DNA of 64,000 bases. Source: Glandiceps talaboti. Lineage: Eukaryota > Hemichordata > Enteropneusta > Spengelidae. Position 1 is the stretch's first letter. Each line of letters begins with the position of its first letter. Both the position numbers and the translations under genes were made by a program. Under the pieces are notes generated by a model. The model had not been told where the DNA came from. It saw only the letters and a list, made by a program, of their open reading frames with translations, and did no database searches. The stretch covers positions 23,232,964 through 23,296,963 of the forward strand of contig NC_135559.1 of assembly GCF_964340395.1 (NCBI RefSeq), read 5' to 3'. Of this stretch, positions 39,690 to 49,539 are shown in pieces.

Positions 39690-40197
39690 ACTAGCTACCA
39701 CTCCTAAATTCATTTGTGCTCCTTCCTAACATTCTTGAGAGAACTGTTCAATGAGATTTAGATATGAATTTGTTAAGAGATGTATTTGTTATATATTATC
39801 TACGTAACTTGTAAGCTAGACTTGATAATAACCCGAAGTAGAATGTTGTATGTATTAATTATTTTCTCTATGATCAACATATTTGGTTAAATACATAACA
39901 ACATATTGGTTTATGATGTTGTTTTGATGGTAACGGGTATATTGCCATATTGTATACTGGGTTATCAGTGGCTGTTGTGTACAATGTATCTGTGGTAACA
40001 GGGTTGTGTAGATAATTGTATCTATGGTAACAGGATTATGTATCTATGGTGACAGGTTTGTTATGTAGTTCTAGCTACAAACTACTCAACAGTTAATTTT
40101 TGTAGTAAGATAGTACATGTACAAAGTATAGTTTGGCAGGTGACAACAAAGTGGCACAAGACTTAATTTGATTTCTATTAGATTCAGTCATACATAC
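39685..40197. other. Intron sequence next to a SCHIP1 donor
   Basis: Unique AT-rich sequence with a few loose repeats of 'ctatggtaacagg' (about 39990-40050). Nothing else is recognised. Confidence 0.5.
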
Positions 40198-40305
40198 TCA
40201 TATTAATCCACCTTGATAAATCTTCTATATCCACTAGTTTACTGTCTTGTTCCATCTGTAAGTCATCACGCATCACTAATTGCTGCATTAGTTCTTCATT
40301 CAGAT
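40198..40305 (-). CDS. SCHIP1: SCHIP1-like gene, penultimate exon (coiled coil)
   Basis: A 108-bp exon for residues 506-540 (split codons at both ends, phase 1/1). The acceptor is TTAACAG and the donor GTATGT. It encodes LNEELMQQLVMRDDLQ and then EQDSKLVDIEDLSRW. This closely resembles the conserved C-terminal coiled coil of SCHIP1 (LNEEL, RDEL, EQDAMLVDIEDLTR), the part known in vertebrates for dimerisation and partner binding. This block is among the strongest evidence for the family call. The intron that follows is 23 kb, mostly tandem repeats. Confidence 0.92.
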
Positions 40306-40636
40306 CTGTTAACAAATTCACAGTGATCAGTTTATTTACAGTATACAGTCACACAGAGAACTTTATAATTACAAGCACTCATTACATGTAAATTACTCCA
40401 AGTTGGCAATACTGGGACTCTGGTGTCAAAGGGTTTTGTTACTCTGTGTAAATTGTCGAATCATACTGAAACTGAGAAGGATTCACATACTGTCATCATG
40501 CCAACATATTAACTATGCCAAAATACAAGTCTCCATAGAACACACAATCCTCCCCACCCCACCCCACCCCCACCCCCACCCCCCACCCCCCACCCACATA
40601 GTTTACTTCTATGTGACAATGGTGTCATGATTTAAA
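40306..40636. other. Short spacer with C-rich tract
   Basis: Holds the acceptor-side intron of the previous exon and, at 40550-40597, a run of CCCC(A)-type repeats ('ccccacccccacccc'). Confidence 0.7.
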
Positions 40637-41414
40637 TGAAATTAGTGGCAACAATTATGGCTAGAGCCAATTGAAATTAGTGACAACAATTATGGCTAGA
40701 GCCAATTGAAATTAGTGGCAACAATTATGGCTAGAGCCAATTGAAATTAGTGGCAACAATTATGGCTAGAGCCAATTGAAATTAGTGACAACAATTATGG
40801 CTAGAGCCAATTGAAATTAGTGGCAACAATTATGGCTAGAGCCAATTGAAATTAGTGGCAACAATTATGGCTAGAGCCAATTGAAATTAGTGGCAACAAT
40901 TATGGCTAGAGCCAATTGAAATTAGTGGCAACAATTATGGCTAGAGCCAATTGAAATTAGTGGCAACAATTATGGCTAGAGCCAATTGAAATTAGTGGCA
41001 ACAATTATGGCTAGAGCCAATTGAAATTAGTGGCAACAATTATGGCTAGAGCCAATTGAAATTAGTGGCAACAATTATGGCTAGAGCCAATTGAAATTAG
41101 TGGCAACAATTATGGCTAGAGCCAATTGAAATTAGTGGCAACAATTATGGCTAGAGCCAATTGAAATTAGTGGCAACAATTATGGCTAGAGCCAATTGAA
41201 ATTAGTGGCAACAATTATGGCTAGAGCCAATTGAAATTAGTGGCAACAATTATGGCTAGAGCCAATTGAAATTAGTGGCAACAATTATGGCTAGAGCCAA
41301 TTGAAATTAGTGGCAACAATTATGGCTAGAGCCAATTGAAATTAGTGGCAACAATTATGGCTAGAGCCAATTGAAATTAGTGGCAACAATTATGGCTAGA
41401 GCCAATTGAAATTA
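40637..41414. repeat. Minisatellite, 35-bp unit, 22 copies, nearly perfect
   Basis: The unit contains 'ggcaacaattatggctagag' and 'ccaattgaaattagt'. Only a ggc/gac change distinguishes units, so the array is young or strongly homogenised. Confidence 0.96.
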
Positions 41415-41507
41415 TAGCTAAGGTATCTCTGAGAATTGACTGATGACTGATAAACCAACAGATACATAGTCCTATAGCAAGATAGTCCTTATAGTCCTTC
41501 TAGTCAG

Positions 41508-41822
41508 CACAGAGGTCCATGGGGAAGATTGGCTTCACCCAACACAGAGGTCCATGGGGAAGATTGGCTTCACCCAACACAGAGGTCCATGGGGAAGATT
41601 GGCTTCACCCAACACAGAGGTCCATGGGGAAGATTGGCTTCACCCAACACAGAGGTCCATGGGGAAGATTGGCTTCACCCAACACAGAGGTCCATGGGGA
41701 AGATTGGCTTCACCCAACACAGAGGTCCATGGGGAAGATTGGCTTCACCCAACACAGAGGTCCATGGGGAAGATTGGCTTCACCCAACACAGAGGTCCAT
41801 GGGGAAGATTGGCTTCACCCAA
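41508..41822. repeat. Minisatellite, 35-bp unit, 9 identical copies
   Basis: The unit contains 'cacagaggtccatggggaag' and 'attggcttcaccc'. I see no difference between copies. All three + frames stay open through it (35 is not a multiple of three and no frame meets a stop), giving three overlapping frames of about 100 codons that are not genes. Confidence 0.97.
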
Positions 41823-41924
41823 CTTGATAACTCTCTTTAAATATAGTCTATTGGATTGATTTGGATTGAAATTAATTGAATCAAATTGAAGTGAATTTTG
41901 AATTGAATGGAATGTCTGCATCAG

Positions 41925-42282
41925 CTCTATGTTAACACCAGGTTAGCTCATTGTTAACACTAGGCTGGCACTATGTTAACACCAGGTTAGCTCATTGCTA
42001 ACACTAGGCTGGCACTATGTTAACACCAGGTTAGCTCATTGCTAACACTAGGCTGGCACTATGTTAACACCAGGTTAGCTCATTGCTAACACTAGGCTGG
42101 CACTATGTTAACACCAGGTTAGCTCATTGCTAACACTAGGCTGGCACTATGTTAACACCAGGTTAATTCATTGCTAACACTAGGCTGGCACTATGTTAAC
42201 ACCAGGTTAGCTCATTGCTAACACTAGGCTGGCACTATGTTAACACCAGGTTAGCTCATTGCTAACACTAGGCTGGCACTAA
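41925..42282. repeat. Minisatellite, 44-bp unit, about 8 copies
   Basis: The unit contains 'actatgttaacaccaggtta' and 'gctcattgctaacactaggc'. Each unit holds two related halves (gttaacaccagg / gctaacactagg), so the unit itself may be an old duplication. Confidence 0.94.
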
Positions 42283-42409
42283 CACCTCATCATCCTGATG
42301 TCAGATAACACTGAGCAATACTGTATATTGTCTTCAAGTTAAGACTGAACAAAATGTTATTCTATTAATTTACCTACATCAGTTTAAATAATGTAAAAGT
42401 ATTACTTAC

Positions 42410-42542
42410 TTTCAATCTGTGAAGTCAGATCATTGACTATGGTCTTAATTTGACTCACTGTCATGGTAACCAGGGTTTGTTTACGTAGCATTCTTTTTCC
42501 ACTCAGTCCTTCTGTGATTTCTGTCAACCCAGCAGCTCCAGC
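42410..42542 (-). CDS. SCHIP1: SCHIP1-like gene, exon before the coiled coil
   Basis: A 133-bp exon for residues 461-504 (phase 0 in, 1 out). The acceptor is TTTACAG and the donor GTAAGT. It contains ITEGLSGKRMLRK and MTVSQIKTIVNDLTSQIE. This matches the SCHIP1 segment of the form MTIGQLQVIVNDLHSQIE that opens the coiled coil and continues into the next exon. The phase with both neighbours is consistent. A 60-bp minisatellite begins about 20 bp upstream of the acceptor. Confidence 0.9.
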
Positions 42543-42565
42543 CTGTAAACAATTGAAAGAAGACT

Positions 42566-44930
42566 TTGTATATCAATCCTACTATGGTCATTTAGACAAC
42601 TTGGAATAGAATGTTAACAAGAGTTTGCTATATCAATCCTACTATGGTCATTTAGACAACTTGGAGTAGAATGTTAACAAGAGTTTGCTATATCAATCCT
42701 ACTATGGTCATTTAGACAACTTGGAATAGAATGTTAACAAGAGTTTGCTATATCAATCCTACTATGGTCATTTAGACAACTTGGAATAGAATGTTAACAA
42801 GAGTTTGCTATATCATTCCTACTATGGTCATTTAGACAACTTGGAATAGAATGTTAACAAGAGTTTGCTATATCATTCCTACTATGGTCATTTAGACAAC
42901 TTGGAATAGAATGTTAACAAGAGTTTGCTATATCAATCCTACTATGGTCATTTAGATAACTTGAAATAGAATGTTAACAAGAGTTTGCTATATCAATCCT
43001 ACTATGGTCATTTAGACAACTTGGAATAGAATGTTAACAAGAGTTTGCTATATCAATCCTACTATGGTCATTTAGACAACTTGAAATAGAATGTTAACAA
43101 GAGTTTGCTATATCAATCCTACTATGGTCATTTAGACAACTTGGAATAGAATGTTAACAAGAGTTTGCTATATCAATCCTACTATGGTCATTTAGATAAC
43201 TTGAAATAGAATGTTAACAAGAGTTTGCTATATCATTCCTACTATGGTCATTTAGACAACTTGGAGTAGAATGTTAACAAGAGTTTGCTATATCAATCCT
43301 ACTATGGTCATTTAGACAACTTGGAGTAGAATGTTAACAAGAGTTTGCTATATCAATCCTACTATGGTCATTTAGACAACTTGAAATAGAATGTTAACAA
43401 GAGTTTGCTATATCAATCCTACTATGGTCATTTAGACAACTTGGAATAGAATGTTAACAAGAGTTTGCTATATCAATCCTACTATGGTCATTTAGATAAC
43501 TTGAAATAGAATGTTAACAAGAGTTTGCTATATCATTCCTACTATGGTCATTTAGACAACTTGGAGTAGAATGTTAACAAGAGTTTGCTATATCAATCCT
43601 ACTATGGTCATTTAGACAACTTGGAGTAGAATGTTAACAAGAGTTTGCTATACCAATCCTACTATGGTCATTTAGACAACTTGGAATAGAATGTTAACAA
43701 GAGTTTGCTATATCAATCCTACTATGGTCATTTAGACAACTTGGAATAGAATGTTAACAAGAGTTTGCTATATCAATCCTACTATGGTCATTTAGACAAC
43801 TTGGAGTAGAATGTTAACAAGAGTTTGCTATATCAATCCTACTATGGTCATTTAGACAACTTGGAGTAGAATGTTAACAAGAGTTTGCTATATCAATCCT
43901 ACTATGGTCATTTAGACAACTTGGAATAGAATGTTAACAAGAGTTTGCTATATCAATCCTACTATGGTCATTTAGACAACTTGAAATAGAATGTTAACAA
44001 GAGTTTGCTATATCAATCCTACTATGGTCATTTAGACAACTTGGAATAGAATGTTAACAAGAGTTTGCTATATCAATCCTACTATGGTCATTTAGACAAC
44101 TTGGAGTAGAATGTTAACAAGAGTTTGCTATATCAATCCTACTATGGTCATTTAGACAACTTGGAGTAGAATGTTAACAAGAGTTTGCTATATCAATCCT
44201 ACTATGGTCATTTAGACAACTTGGAATAGAATGTTAACAAGAGTTTGCTATATCAATCCTACTATGGTCATTTAGACAACTTGAAATAGAATGTTAACAA
44301 GAGTTTGCTATATCATTCCTACTATGGTCATTTAGACAACTTGGAATAGAATGTTAACAAGAGTTTGCTATATCAATCCTACGATGGTCATTTAGACAAC
44401 TTGGAATAGAATGTTAACAAGAGTTTGCTATATCAATCCTACTATGGTCATTTAGACAACTTGAAATAGAATGTTAACAAGAGTTTGCTATATCAATCCT
44501 ACTATGGTCATTTAGACAACTTGGAATAGAATGTTAACAAGAGTTTGCTATATCAATCCTACTATGGTCATTTAGACAACTTGGAATAGAATGTTAACAA
44601 GAGTTTGCTATATCAATCCTACTATGGTCATTTAGACAACTTGGAATAGAATGTTAACAAGAGTTTGCTATATCAATCCTACTATGGTCATTTAGACAAC
44701 TTGGAGTAGAATGTTAACAAGAGTTTGCTATATCAATCCTACTATGGTCATAATAGACAACTTGGAGTAGAATGTTAACAAGAGTTTGCTATATCAATCC
44801 TACTATGGTCATTTAGACAACTTGGAGTAGAATGTTAACAAGAGTTTGCTATATCAGTCCTACTATGGTCATTTAGACAACTTGGAGTAGAATGTTAACA
44901 AGAGTTTGCTATATCATTCCTACTATGGTC
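42566..44930. repeat. Minisatellite, 60-bp unit, about 39 copies
   Basis: The unit contains 'tatcaatcctactatggtca', 'tttagacaacttggaataga' and 'atgttaacaagagtttgcta'. Almost every unit is exactly 60 bp. Variants (ggaat/gaaat/ggagt; tcaatcc/tcattcc; gacaac/gataac) recur in a five-unit order, for example 43141-43440 against 43441-43740. Confidence 0.97.
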
Positions 44931-45776
44931 ATTTTACCCATTCAATTAAATTGGATGAGATAACGGTGAATGTGTGAGTTTATAAAAGAAGGATGTAAAT
45001 GCTATCATGGTGAATAATACAAGACTTTTGTTTGTTCATGTATTATGTTTCATGTCATTATATCTCATATGACACAATGTTCACGCTCATTTCTTGTGCT
45101 TTCAGGCCACTAAAAATGAATTCATATAACCTTTCATTGATCTTTGCCTGCAGGGCTCTACCTCAGAAGACTTAAAATGTTGCAAAATCACAACATTTCA
45201 AACTAAAATGTTTCGTATTTTATTGCAAACAATGATATCCTAAATGCACTTAAAATATATTCACTATGGTCAAATTTGTAGTCATCTCCTGTTGGAATAA
45301 ACTGCCAAATGTTCAAATCCAAGGTTACAAAATAATGTAAAAATAAACTTTATAAAGCTAAAAGTTTCAATTCTTCTTTTGTGCCATCATACCTTTTGTA
45401 CACATGGAAAAATGAAAACAAATCCCAAGATTTGATTGACTCGATCGATAGTCCAGCCGCCATTTTATTATACATAAGGTCGGATTATCTCGTGGGCATG
45501 ATTCGAACACAAACTTTGCTTCCTTAGTGAGGCATCCCAACAACAGGAATCAACTTGATTATATTGTGGGCTATAGAATACACTATGAATTCACTTTGAA
45601 AACTGCTGTTTCCTTTTGTGGAAAGAGTGATGAAAACCAATCAAAATGTTTCAGCAGAATGATTGACATCTTGCTTAATTTATTCATCTAAAATTTGCAA
45701 TTTTGACATACTGTCAAAGTTGTTTGTCCCCTTTGCACCAGGGTATAGTGGTGACAATGAGAGGCGATTGACACCC
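44931..45776. other. Intron sequence around the old element fragment
   Basis: Apart from the repeat at 45155-45510 this is unique AT-rich sequence. GC rises toward 45840-46010, the leader of the Gag-like element. Confidence 0.5.
45155..45510 (-). mobile_element. Old element fragment, left copy (SAP-like ORF start)
   Basis: Similar in sequence (roughly 80-85% by eye) and in direct orientation to 48170-48530. On the - strand a start in a good context (ATGGCGGC, 45463) opens 37 codons with IKSWDLFSFFHVYKRYDGTK and then EELKLLAL before a stop (45350-45352). This resembles the SAP-like N-terminus of transposon-encoded proteins in invertebrates ('IKxWxxxxLxxxLxxRGxxxxGxKxELVALA'), but the match is short. 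It may be the 5' end of a larger, decayed element. Confidence 0.4.
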
Positions 45777-46009
45777 AACACATGTACGTTTAATTCATTG
45801 GTTTAAAATGTATCATTTTGAGTAATTACTCGTCAGTGATTGGTGGGGGGCCTGCGTACGTTATTGTAGTCTAAGTTATGCATTTATGTTTGCGCATGGG
45901 TATATCGTGTCTTTTGCCTCATGTGCCAGGCAGTTGTGTTCAGAGTCTGTAGTGTAAACAACGTGTATTGAAGTTCTGAAGGACGCACGTCGGGCGAAGC
46001 AGGCTTGTT

Positions 46010-47224
46010 ATGTCACTAAGAAATTGTTCCGGTTGCGGAGAACCAATTCAAGGGCACAAAGGGCTCAGTGGACGTTTTTGTGTTGCCAGAATGGCGGATG
46101 GTGAAAGTAAAACAACGGACACGGAACCGGAGAGTACGGCCAGCGAAGACAGCACTGCTTCTACTGCTAACACGGAGGGTAAGGAACTGAAACATCGTAA
46201 CCGTAAGTCAAGAACTACTGCTAAGCCTGGCGTGCAGACGCAGATTGATGCTATAACAGATCAACTGAACCTTTTAACAAATCAATTGGGATCATCCCGT
46301 GCACGCAACTCGCAGAAAGAACATTCAGCGAAAACGGGTTACAACCTTGGTGACCTTAGGAGAGAAAGCCGTATTGAAAGGTCAATGAACACTTTATTGT
46401 ACGGGAAGTCCAAAGGGGAAGTATCGTCGCCGGCATCGTCAACATTGACAGATTCGGACTCAAGTTTTTCGCATACAACGACAAGCTCTAAGAAGAAACG
46501 TGCATCATTTCAGCCAAAGAACAAGGCGCGAAACGAACATAGTAGCAAGATGTTCAGGAGAAGCGGGAAAAACAAGTCACATGATGTTGACGGACGCGGA
46601 CAGTTGTTATCGAAAGGTAAGACTATTCGTAGTGGAGCGCTTCGTCGTTCTACAGATAGAGTGAATGTGTATATTCCGTGGCCGCATGAGTTCGTTCGAG
46701 ATCCCACGCCGGGGAAAGCGGACGATTTAAAATATGAAGATCTCTCCATACCCCAGTTTGTGGTGGGGGAGTTAGAAATTATTCAGTCATCGCTTCGTAG
46801 TGTGGATACTCTGTCACGGCTGAGACATTTGCAGGACATAATGACTGATGCATTGCTGTATCCATGGGAACGAGTGCGTAAATTTCATTCAGTTGTATTG
46901 CAATGCCTCGAGCAGAACCAGCTGCAGTGGGGTGACAATTTCGAACATTTGCACGCAAAGTTTGTGCGTAATCCACCCACTCTAAACTCTTCACACGCAT
47001 CGTCCACAAAGGGTGAACGTCGTACAAGGTATTGCGCAGCTTTTCAGTCAAATAGCTGTCAGCACAATAGAGATCATGTTATTGACGGGCAGCTAGAGAA
47101 ACATATCTGCGGACCGTGTCTACGTTTACGTCGTCAAGAAAAGAGACATGCGGCCGCGGACTGTCCTTTCAAAGATAAACAATACAGAGAACAACATGTG
47201 AAGATCAATTCAAATAAAGACTGA
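46010..47224 (+). CDS. Gag-like zinc-finger protein of a retroelement
   Basis: 404 codons. The N-terminus has Cys6-x2-Cys9-x6-His16-x7-Cys24 (NCSGCGEPIQGHKG...). The middle is a basic, Ser/Lys/Arg-rich linker with a short possible coiled coil (IDAITDQLNLLTNQL). A structured segment follows (VYIPWPHEFVRDPTP to HAKFVRNPP, about 215-320). The C-terminus has a Cys/His cluster (Cys342, Cys350, His356, His365, Cys367, Cys370, His380, Cys385). A Cys/His pair of regions around a capsid-like middle is typical of Gag-like proteins of invertebrate retroelements (DIRS-like or similar); the exact class is my inference. GC and CG content are clearly higher than in the surroundings, pointing to a recent arrival. 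The frame ends at a TGA (47222-47224) followed by C, with the next frame in the same phase. Confidence 0.65.
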   Translation: MSLRNCSGCGEPIQGHKGLSGRFCVARMADGESKTTDTEPESTASEDSTASTANTEGKELKHRNRKSRTTAKPGVQTQIDAITDQLNLLTNQLGSSRARNSQKEHSAKTGYNLGDLRRESRIERSMNTLLYGKSKGEVSSPASSTLTDSDSSFSHTTTSSKKKRASFQPKNKARNEHSSKMFRRSGKNKSHDVDGRGQLLSKGKTIRSGALRRSTDRVNVYIPWPHEFVRDPTPGKADDLKYEDLSIPQFVVGELEIIQSSLRSVDTLSRLRHLQDIMTDALLYPWERVRKFHSVVLQCLEQNQLQWGDNFEHLHAKFVRNPPTLNSSHASSTKGERRTRYCAAFQSNSCQHNRDHVIDGQLEKHICGPCLRLRRQEKRHAAADCPFKDKQYREQHVKINSNKD

Positions 47225-48127
47225 CAATGTACTAGCTCTGTGAACACTGATTTATGTAATTCAGTTGACAATTGTGTTTTTCAGAACAGTACTGATTACA
47301 AGGTTTTCGAATGCGATTCACGTTTTCATTTGGCTATGCCTACGGACACTGATAGTAATTTAATGGACAATTTTTCTTTTGAAGACAGTACTGATTGCAC
47401 GGTTTTTGAATGTGATTCTAGTTCTCATTTTGCTTTGCCTATGAACACTGATAGCATTAATTTAGCAGTCACTGATTCTTCTGAAATCAGTACGGATAGC
47501 AGGGTTTTTGAATATGATGCAAGTTTTCAATTTTCAACATTTAATGTGGATTGTACTGCCCACAGTTTTCCAGATTCCACTGTAGAATCTTGTCTTAAGA
47601 CGACAGATGATTGTAATTTTGATCAAAATTTTGTGAAGTCAGCTTCATTTAGCAGTTTGTACAGTAGTGTTTGCTCATCCATGCAGGAATCTCATGATAG
47701 TGTAGGCTTCATGATGAGTTGTGACTTTCCAGTTTCGAATGACTTAGTTAGTCACAACTGCCACTTTTCGGATTGTAATCAGTATGTAATTGATAGGCTT
47801 CATTTTAGGGATTCTTTATTTGATTTGCATAGTAGTAGTGACATTTCTCTGCGTAGGAATATTGCAGGTACACCTGGTACACCTTTTCTGCAGCCTGCGT
47901 TGCCTAATAGCGACTGTGGCACTTCTGCATGTGCCCTTGGCGGTACATATGAGGTTTTTTATTATCCTGCACTTGAACATAATTTTTCTCATTCGCAATT
48001 ACAGGTGAATTTTGCAGTGATGCCGTCCTGGGTCGACCCTCCCTTGGAGTTGTGGCCGCCTCGGTCTACTTTGTCAGTTGATTGGTTGGTTAACCTTCAC
48101 ACTCAAGTTTTTTCTTCATGTTTTTAA
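47225..48127 (+). CDS. Second open frame of the Gag-like element, unknown function
   Basis: This frame runs in the same phase as the Gag-like frame, separated only by the TGA at 47222-47224, and stays open for 300 codons to TAA at 48125-48127. Its first ATG is at 47336, so translation would need readthrough of the TGA or internal initiation. The product is rich in Asp, Ser, Cys and Phe and has three imperfect repeats with the pattern STDxxVFExDS (about 47295-47530). No protease (D-S/T-G), reverse transcriptase or integrase motif is visible. It could be a diverged element-specific protein or a relic kept open by recent origin. Confidence 0.45.
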   Translation, partial: QCTSSVNTDLCNSVDNCVFQNSTDYKVFECDSRFHLAMPTDTDSNLMDNFSFEDSTDCTVFECDSSSHFALPMNTDSINLAVTDSSEISTDSRVFEYDASFQFSTFNVDCTAHSFPDSTVESCLKTTDDCNFDQNFVKSASFSSLYSSVCSSMQESHDSVGFMMSCDFPVSNDLVSHNCHFSDCNQYVIDRLHFRDSLFDLHSSSDISLRRNIAGTPGTPFLQPALPNSDCGTSACALGGTYEVFYYPALEHNFSHSQLQVNFAVMPSWVDPPLELWPPRSTLSVDWLVNLHTQVFSSCF

Positions 48128-48169
48128 CACATGTACGTTTAATTCATTCACATAATTCTAGGGGCTGTC

Positions 48170-48530
48170 ACAATGCACTAGAAGACTTAAAATGTTGCAA
48201 AATCACTACATTTCAAACTAAAATGTTTCATATTTTATTGCAAAACAATCAATATCATAAATGGGCTTAGAATGTATTCTCTATGGCAAAATTTGTAGTC
48301 ATCTTCTGTTGGGACAAACTACCAAGCTTTCAAATCCAAGGTTACAGAATAATACAGTCAAAATAAAGCTAACAGTTTCAATTCTTCTTTAGTGCCATTA
48401 GACTTTTCAATTTCATAGGCATGAAAAAATGAAAACAAATCCCAAGATTCAATCCACTCTATTGATCAGATCGTCCAGTAGCCATTTGATGATACATGAG
48501 GTCTCATTACTGTAATCTTGTGGGTGTCAA
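48170..48530 (-). mobile_element. Old element fragment, right copy
   Basis: Direct-orientation relative of 45155-45510 with many substitutions and small indels. Shared blocks include 'agacttaaaatgttgcaaaa' and 'gaaaacaaatcccaagatt'. The start codon equivalent (48483-48485) is present but the frame is interrupted by a stop after eight codons, so this copy is decayed. Confidence 0.55.
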
Positions 48531-48739
48531 CTTTCAACTGAATGACAATTACACCCCTCTGGGAAAACCTGGCAAGTACATGCTTGGATTACATGTGACA
48601 TAACACAGAGGGGGTATAGGAACAGCCGACCTAGGTTTCAGAACACGTTCTTACTGAATACATAACTTGAGACCAGTGCAGTGTACTGATGTGTGACTTA
48701 CAAAGCAGAGATTTAATCCATTTCTGCATTCAGCATCAA

Positions 48740-49095
48740 CAGTGTTTGATATTTCACTGTGGCCAAGAGATGAAAGAGATCAATTGATTGTTCATGGTAG
48801 TGATGAACTACAACAGTTTATTCAACACTTTCCAATTCCCTTAATGAATAATGACTTTGACACTGTAAATCGTGAGTACAAGGAATTGAAATTCAAGATG
48901 ACCAACACTGATGAACAATTAAATGTAATGAACTGTCAGAGAATAAATAATCATGAAAGTTGGTTTGCCATTTGGGCAAGTGGACATCATAGTTCACTTG
49001 CCCAAAAGGGCAAGTACTCAGTGAAGTTCTTTAGGCAAGTACTCAGTGAAGTTAACTTCCAGCCCTGGTGTGACTACATTTACATTATGTTCTGA
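48740..49095 (+). pseudogene. hAT-like transposase C-terminal remnant
   Basis: The frame reads (S)VFDISLWPRDERDQLIVHG, SDELQQFIQHFPIP, NREYKELKFKM. This resembles the 'FdpxxWPxdxxelxxfGxeelxxLlxhF....ewxxLK' segment of ZNF862/KIAA1586-type hAT transposase relatives. The similarity fades after the first 55 residues, and the rest (ESWFAIWASGHH...) contains a short direct repeat of 'ggcaagtactcagtgaagtt' (49009-49055). No catalytic residues or upstream domains are found; a relic inside the SCHIP1 intron. Confidence 0.5.
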
Positions 49096-49129
49096 AATTG
49101 TTACAATTTACTTGGCGGTGACATATCAA

Positions 49130-49290
49130 CCATTCAAAACATTTAATTTGGTGGTTGTCTTATATCTAGCATATGACAACAGAATTGGTGGTTGTCTTAT
49201 TTCTATCATATGACATAACAGAATTGGTGGTTGTCTTATTTCTATCATATGACATAACAGAATTGGTGGTTGTCTTATACATTCCAGCTA
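49130..49290. repeat. Short minisatellite, about 38-bp unit, 3-4 copies
   Basis: The unit contains 'attggtggttgtcttatttc' and 'tatcatatgacat'. Confidence 0.88.
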
Positions 49291-49359
49291 TACTGGGTGG
49301 TGAAAAGTTCATATGATTAGATAAACTAGAGACTCTACCATTACATGATAATGACTCAC

Positions 49360-49539
49360 CAGCTCTGCTACAGGCGATTTTTTCCGTTGCTGTTTTTCTA
49401 CTTCAATCTGCATTCTAGCCATTGGTTTTGCCTGTGCTAATGCAAGTCTTGCTTCTTCCTGGAGTCTTGCTTGTTTCATGGAAAAGTCTTCTTCCTCCTC
49501 GGGTTCCTTGACTTGTTTCTGATTGTCTGTTATTGGGGA
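49360..49539 (-). CDS. SCHIP1: SCHIP1-like gene, basic exon (SPVAEL)
   Basis: A 180-bp exon for residues 401-460 (phase 0/0). The acceptor CTCATACAG is just above 49539 and the donor is GTGAGT. It encodes an acidic stretch (EPEEEEDF), [18 protein letters not shown] and [18 protein letters not shown], close to the SCHIP1 block [20 protein letters not shown] / NRKKSPVADL. The acceptor and the first codons (SPITDNQ) are also the sequence of the adjacent 35-bp minisatellite unit, so the exon border is the first member of a tandem array of more than 50 copies. Confidence 0.93.

Larger units (their letters stand above)
45777..48148 (+). mobile_element. Gag-like retroelement unit bounded by 23-bp direct repeats
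   Basis: A perfect 23-bp direct repeat (45777-45799 and 48126-48148; starts aacacatgtacg, ends taattcatt) brackets a leader and two in-phase open frames. The right repeat begins on the stop codon of the second frame. The first frame looks like a retrotransposon Gag; no reverse transcriptase, RNase H, integrase or tyrosine recombinase is recognisable. The unit could be a non-autonomous or deleted element inserted by retrotransposition (23 bp then being the target-site duplication), or the repeats could be its own termini. Confidence 0.55.

Noticed and set aside
41519-41859. Three overlapping open frames of about 100 codons
   Set aside because: All come from nine identical 35-bp units; no coding context.
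46510-47051. - strand frames of 79 and 90 codons
   Set aside because: Shadows of the Gag-like frame on the + strand.
45155-48530. LTR retrotransposon with 350-bp LTRs
   Set aside because: The flanking direct repeats are too diverged for the intact frames between them, carry their own opposite-strand ORF start, and no primer-binding site or polymerase is visible.
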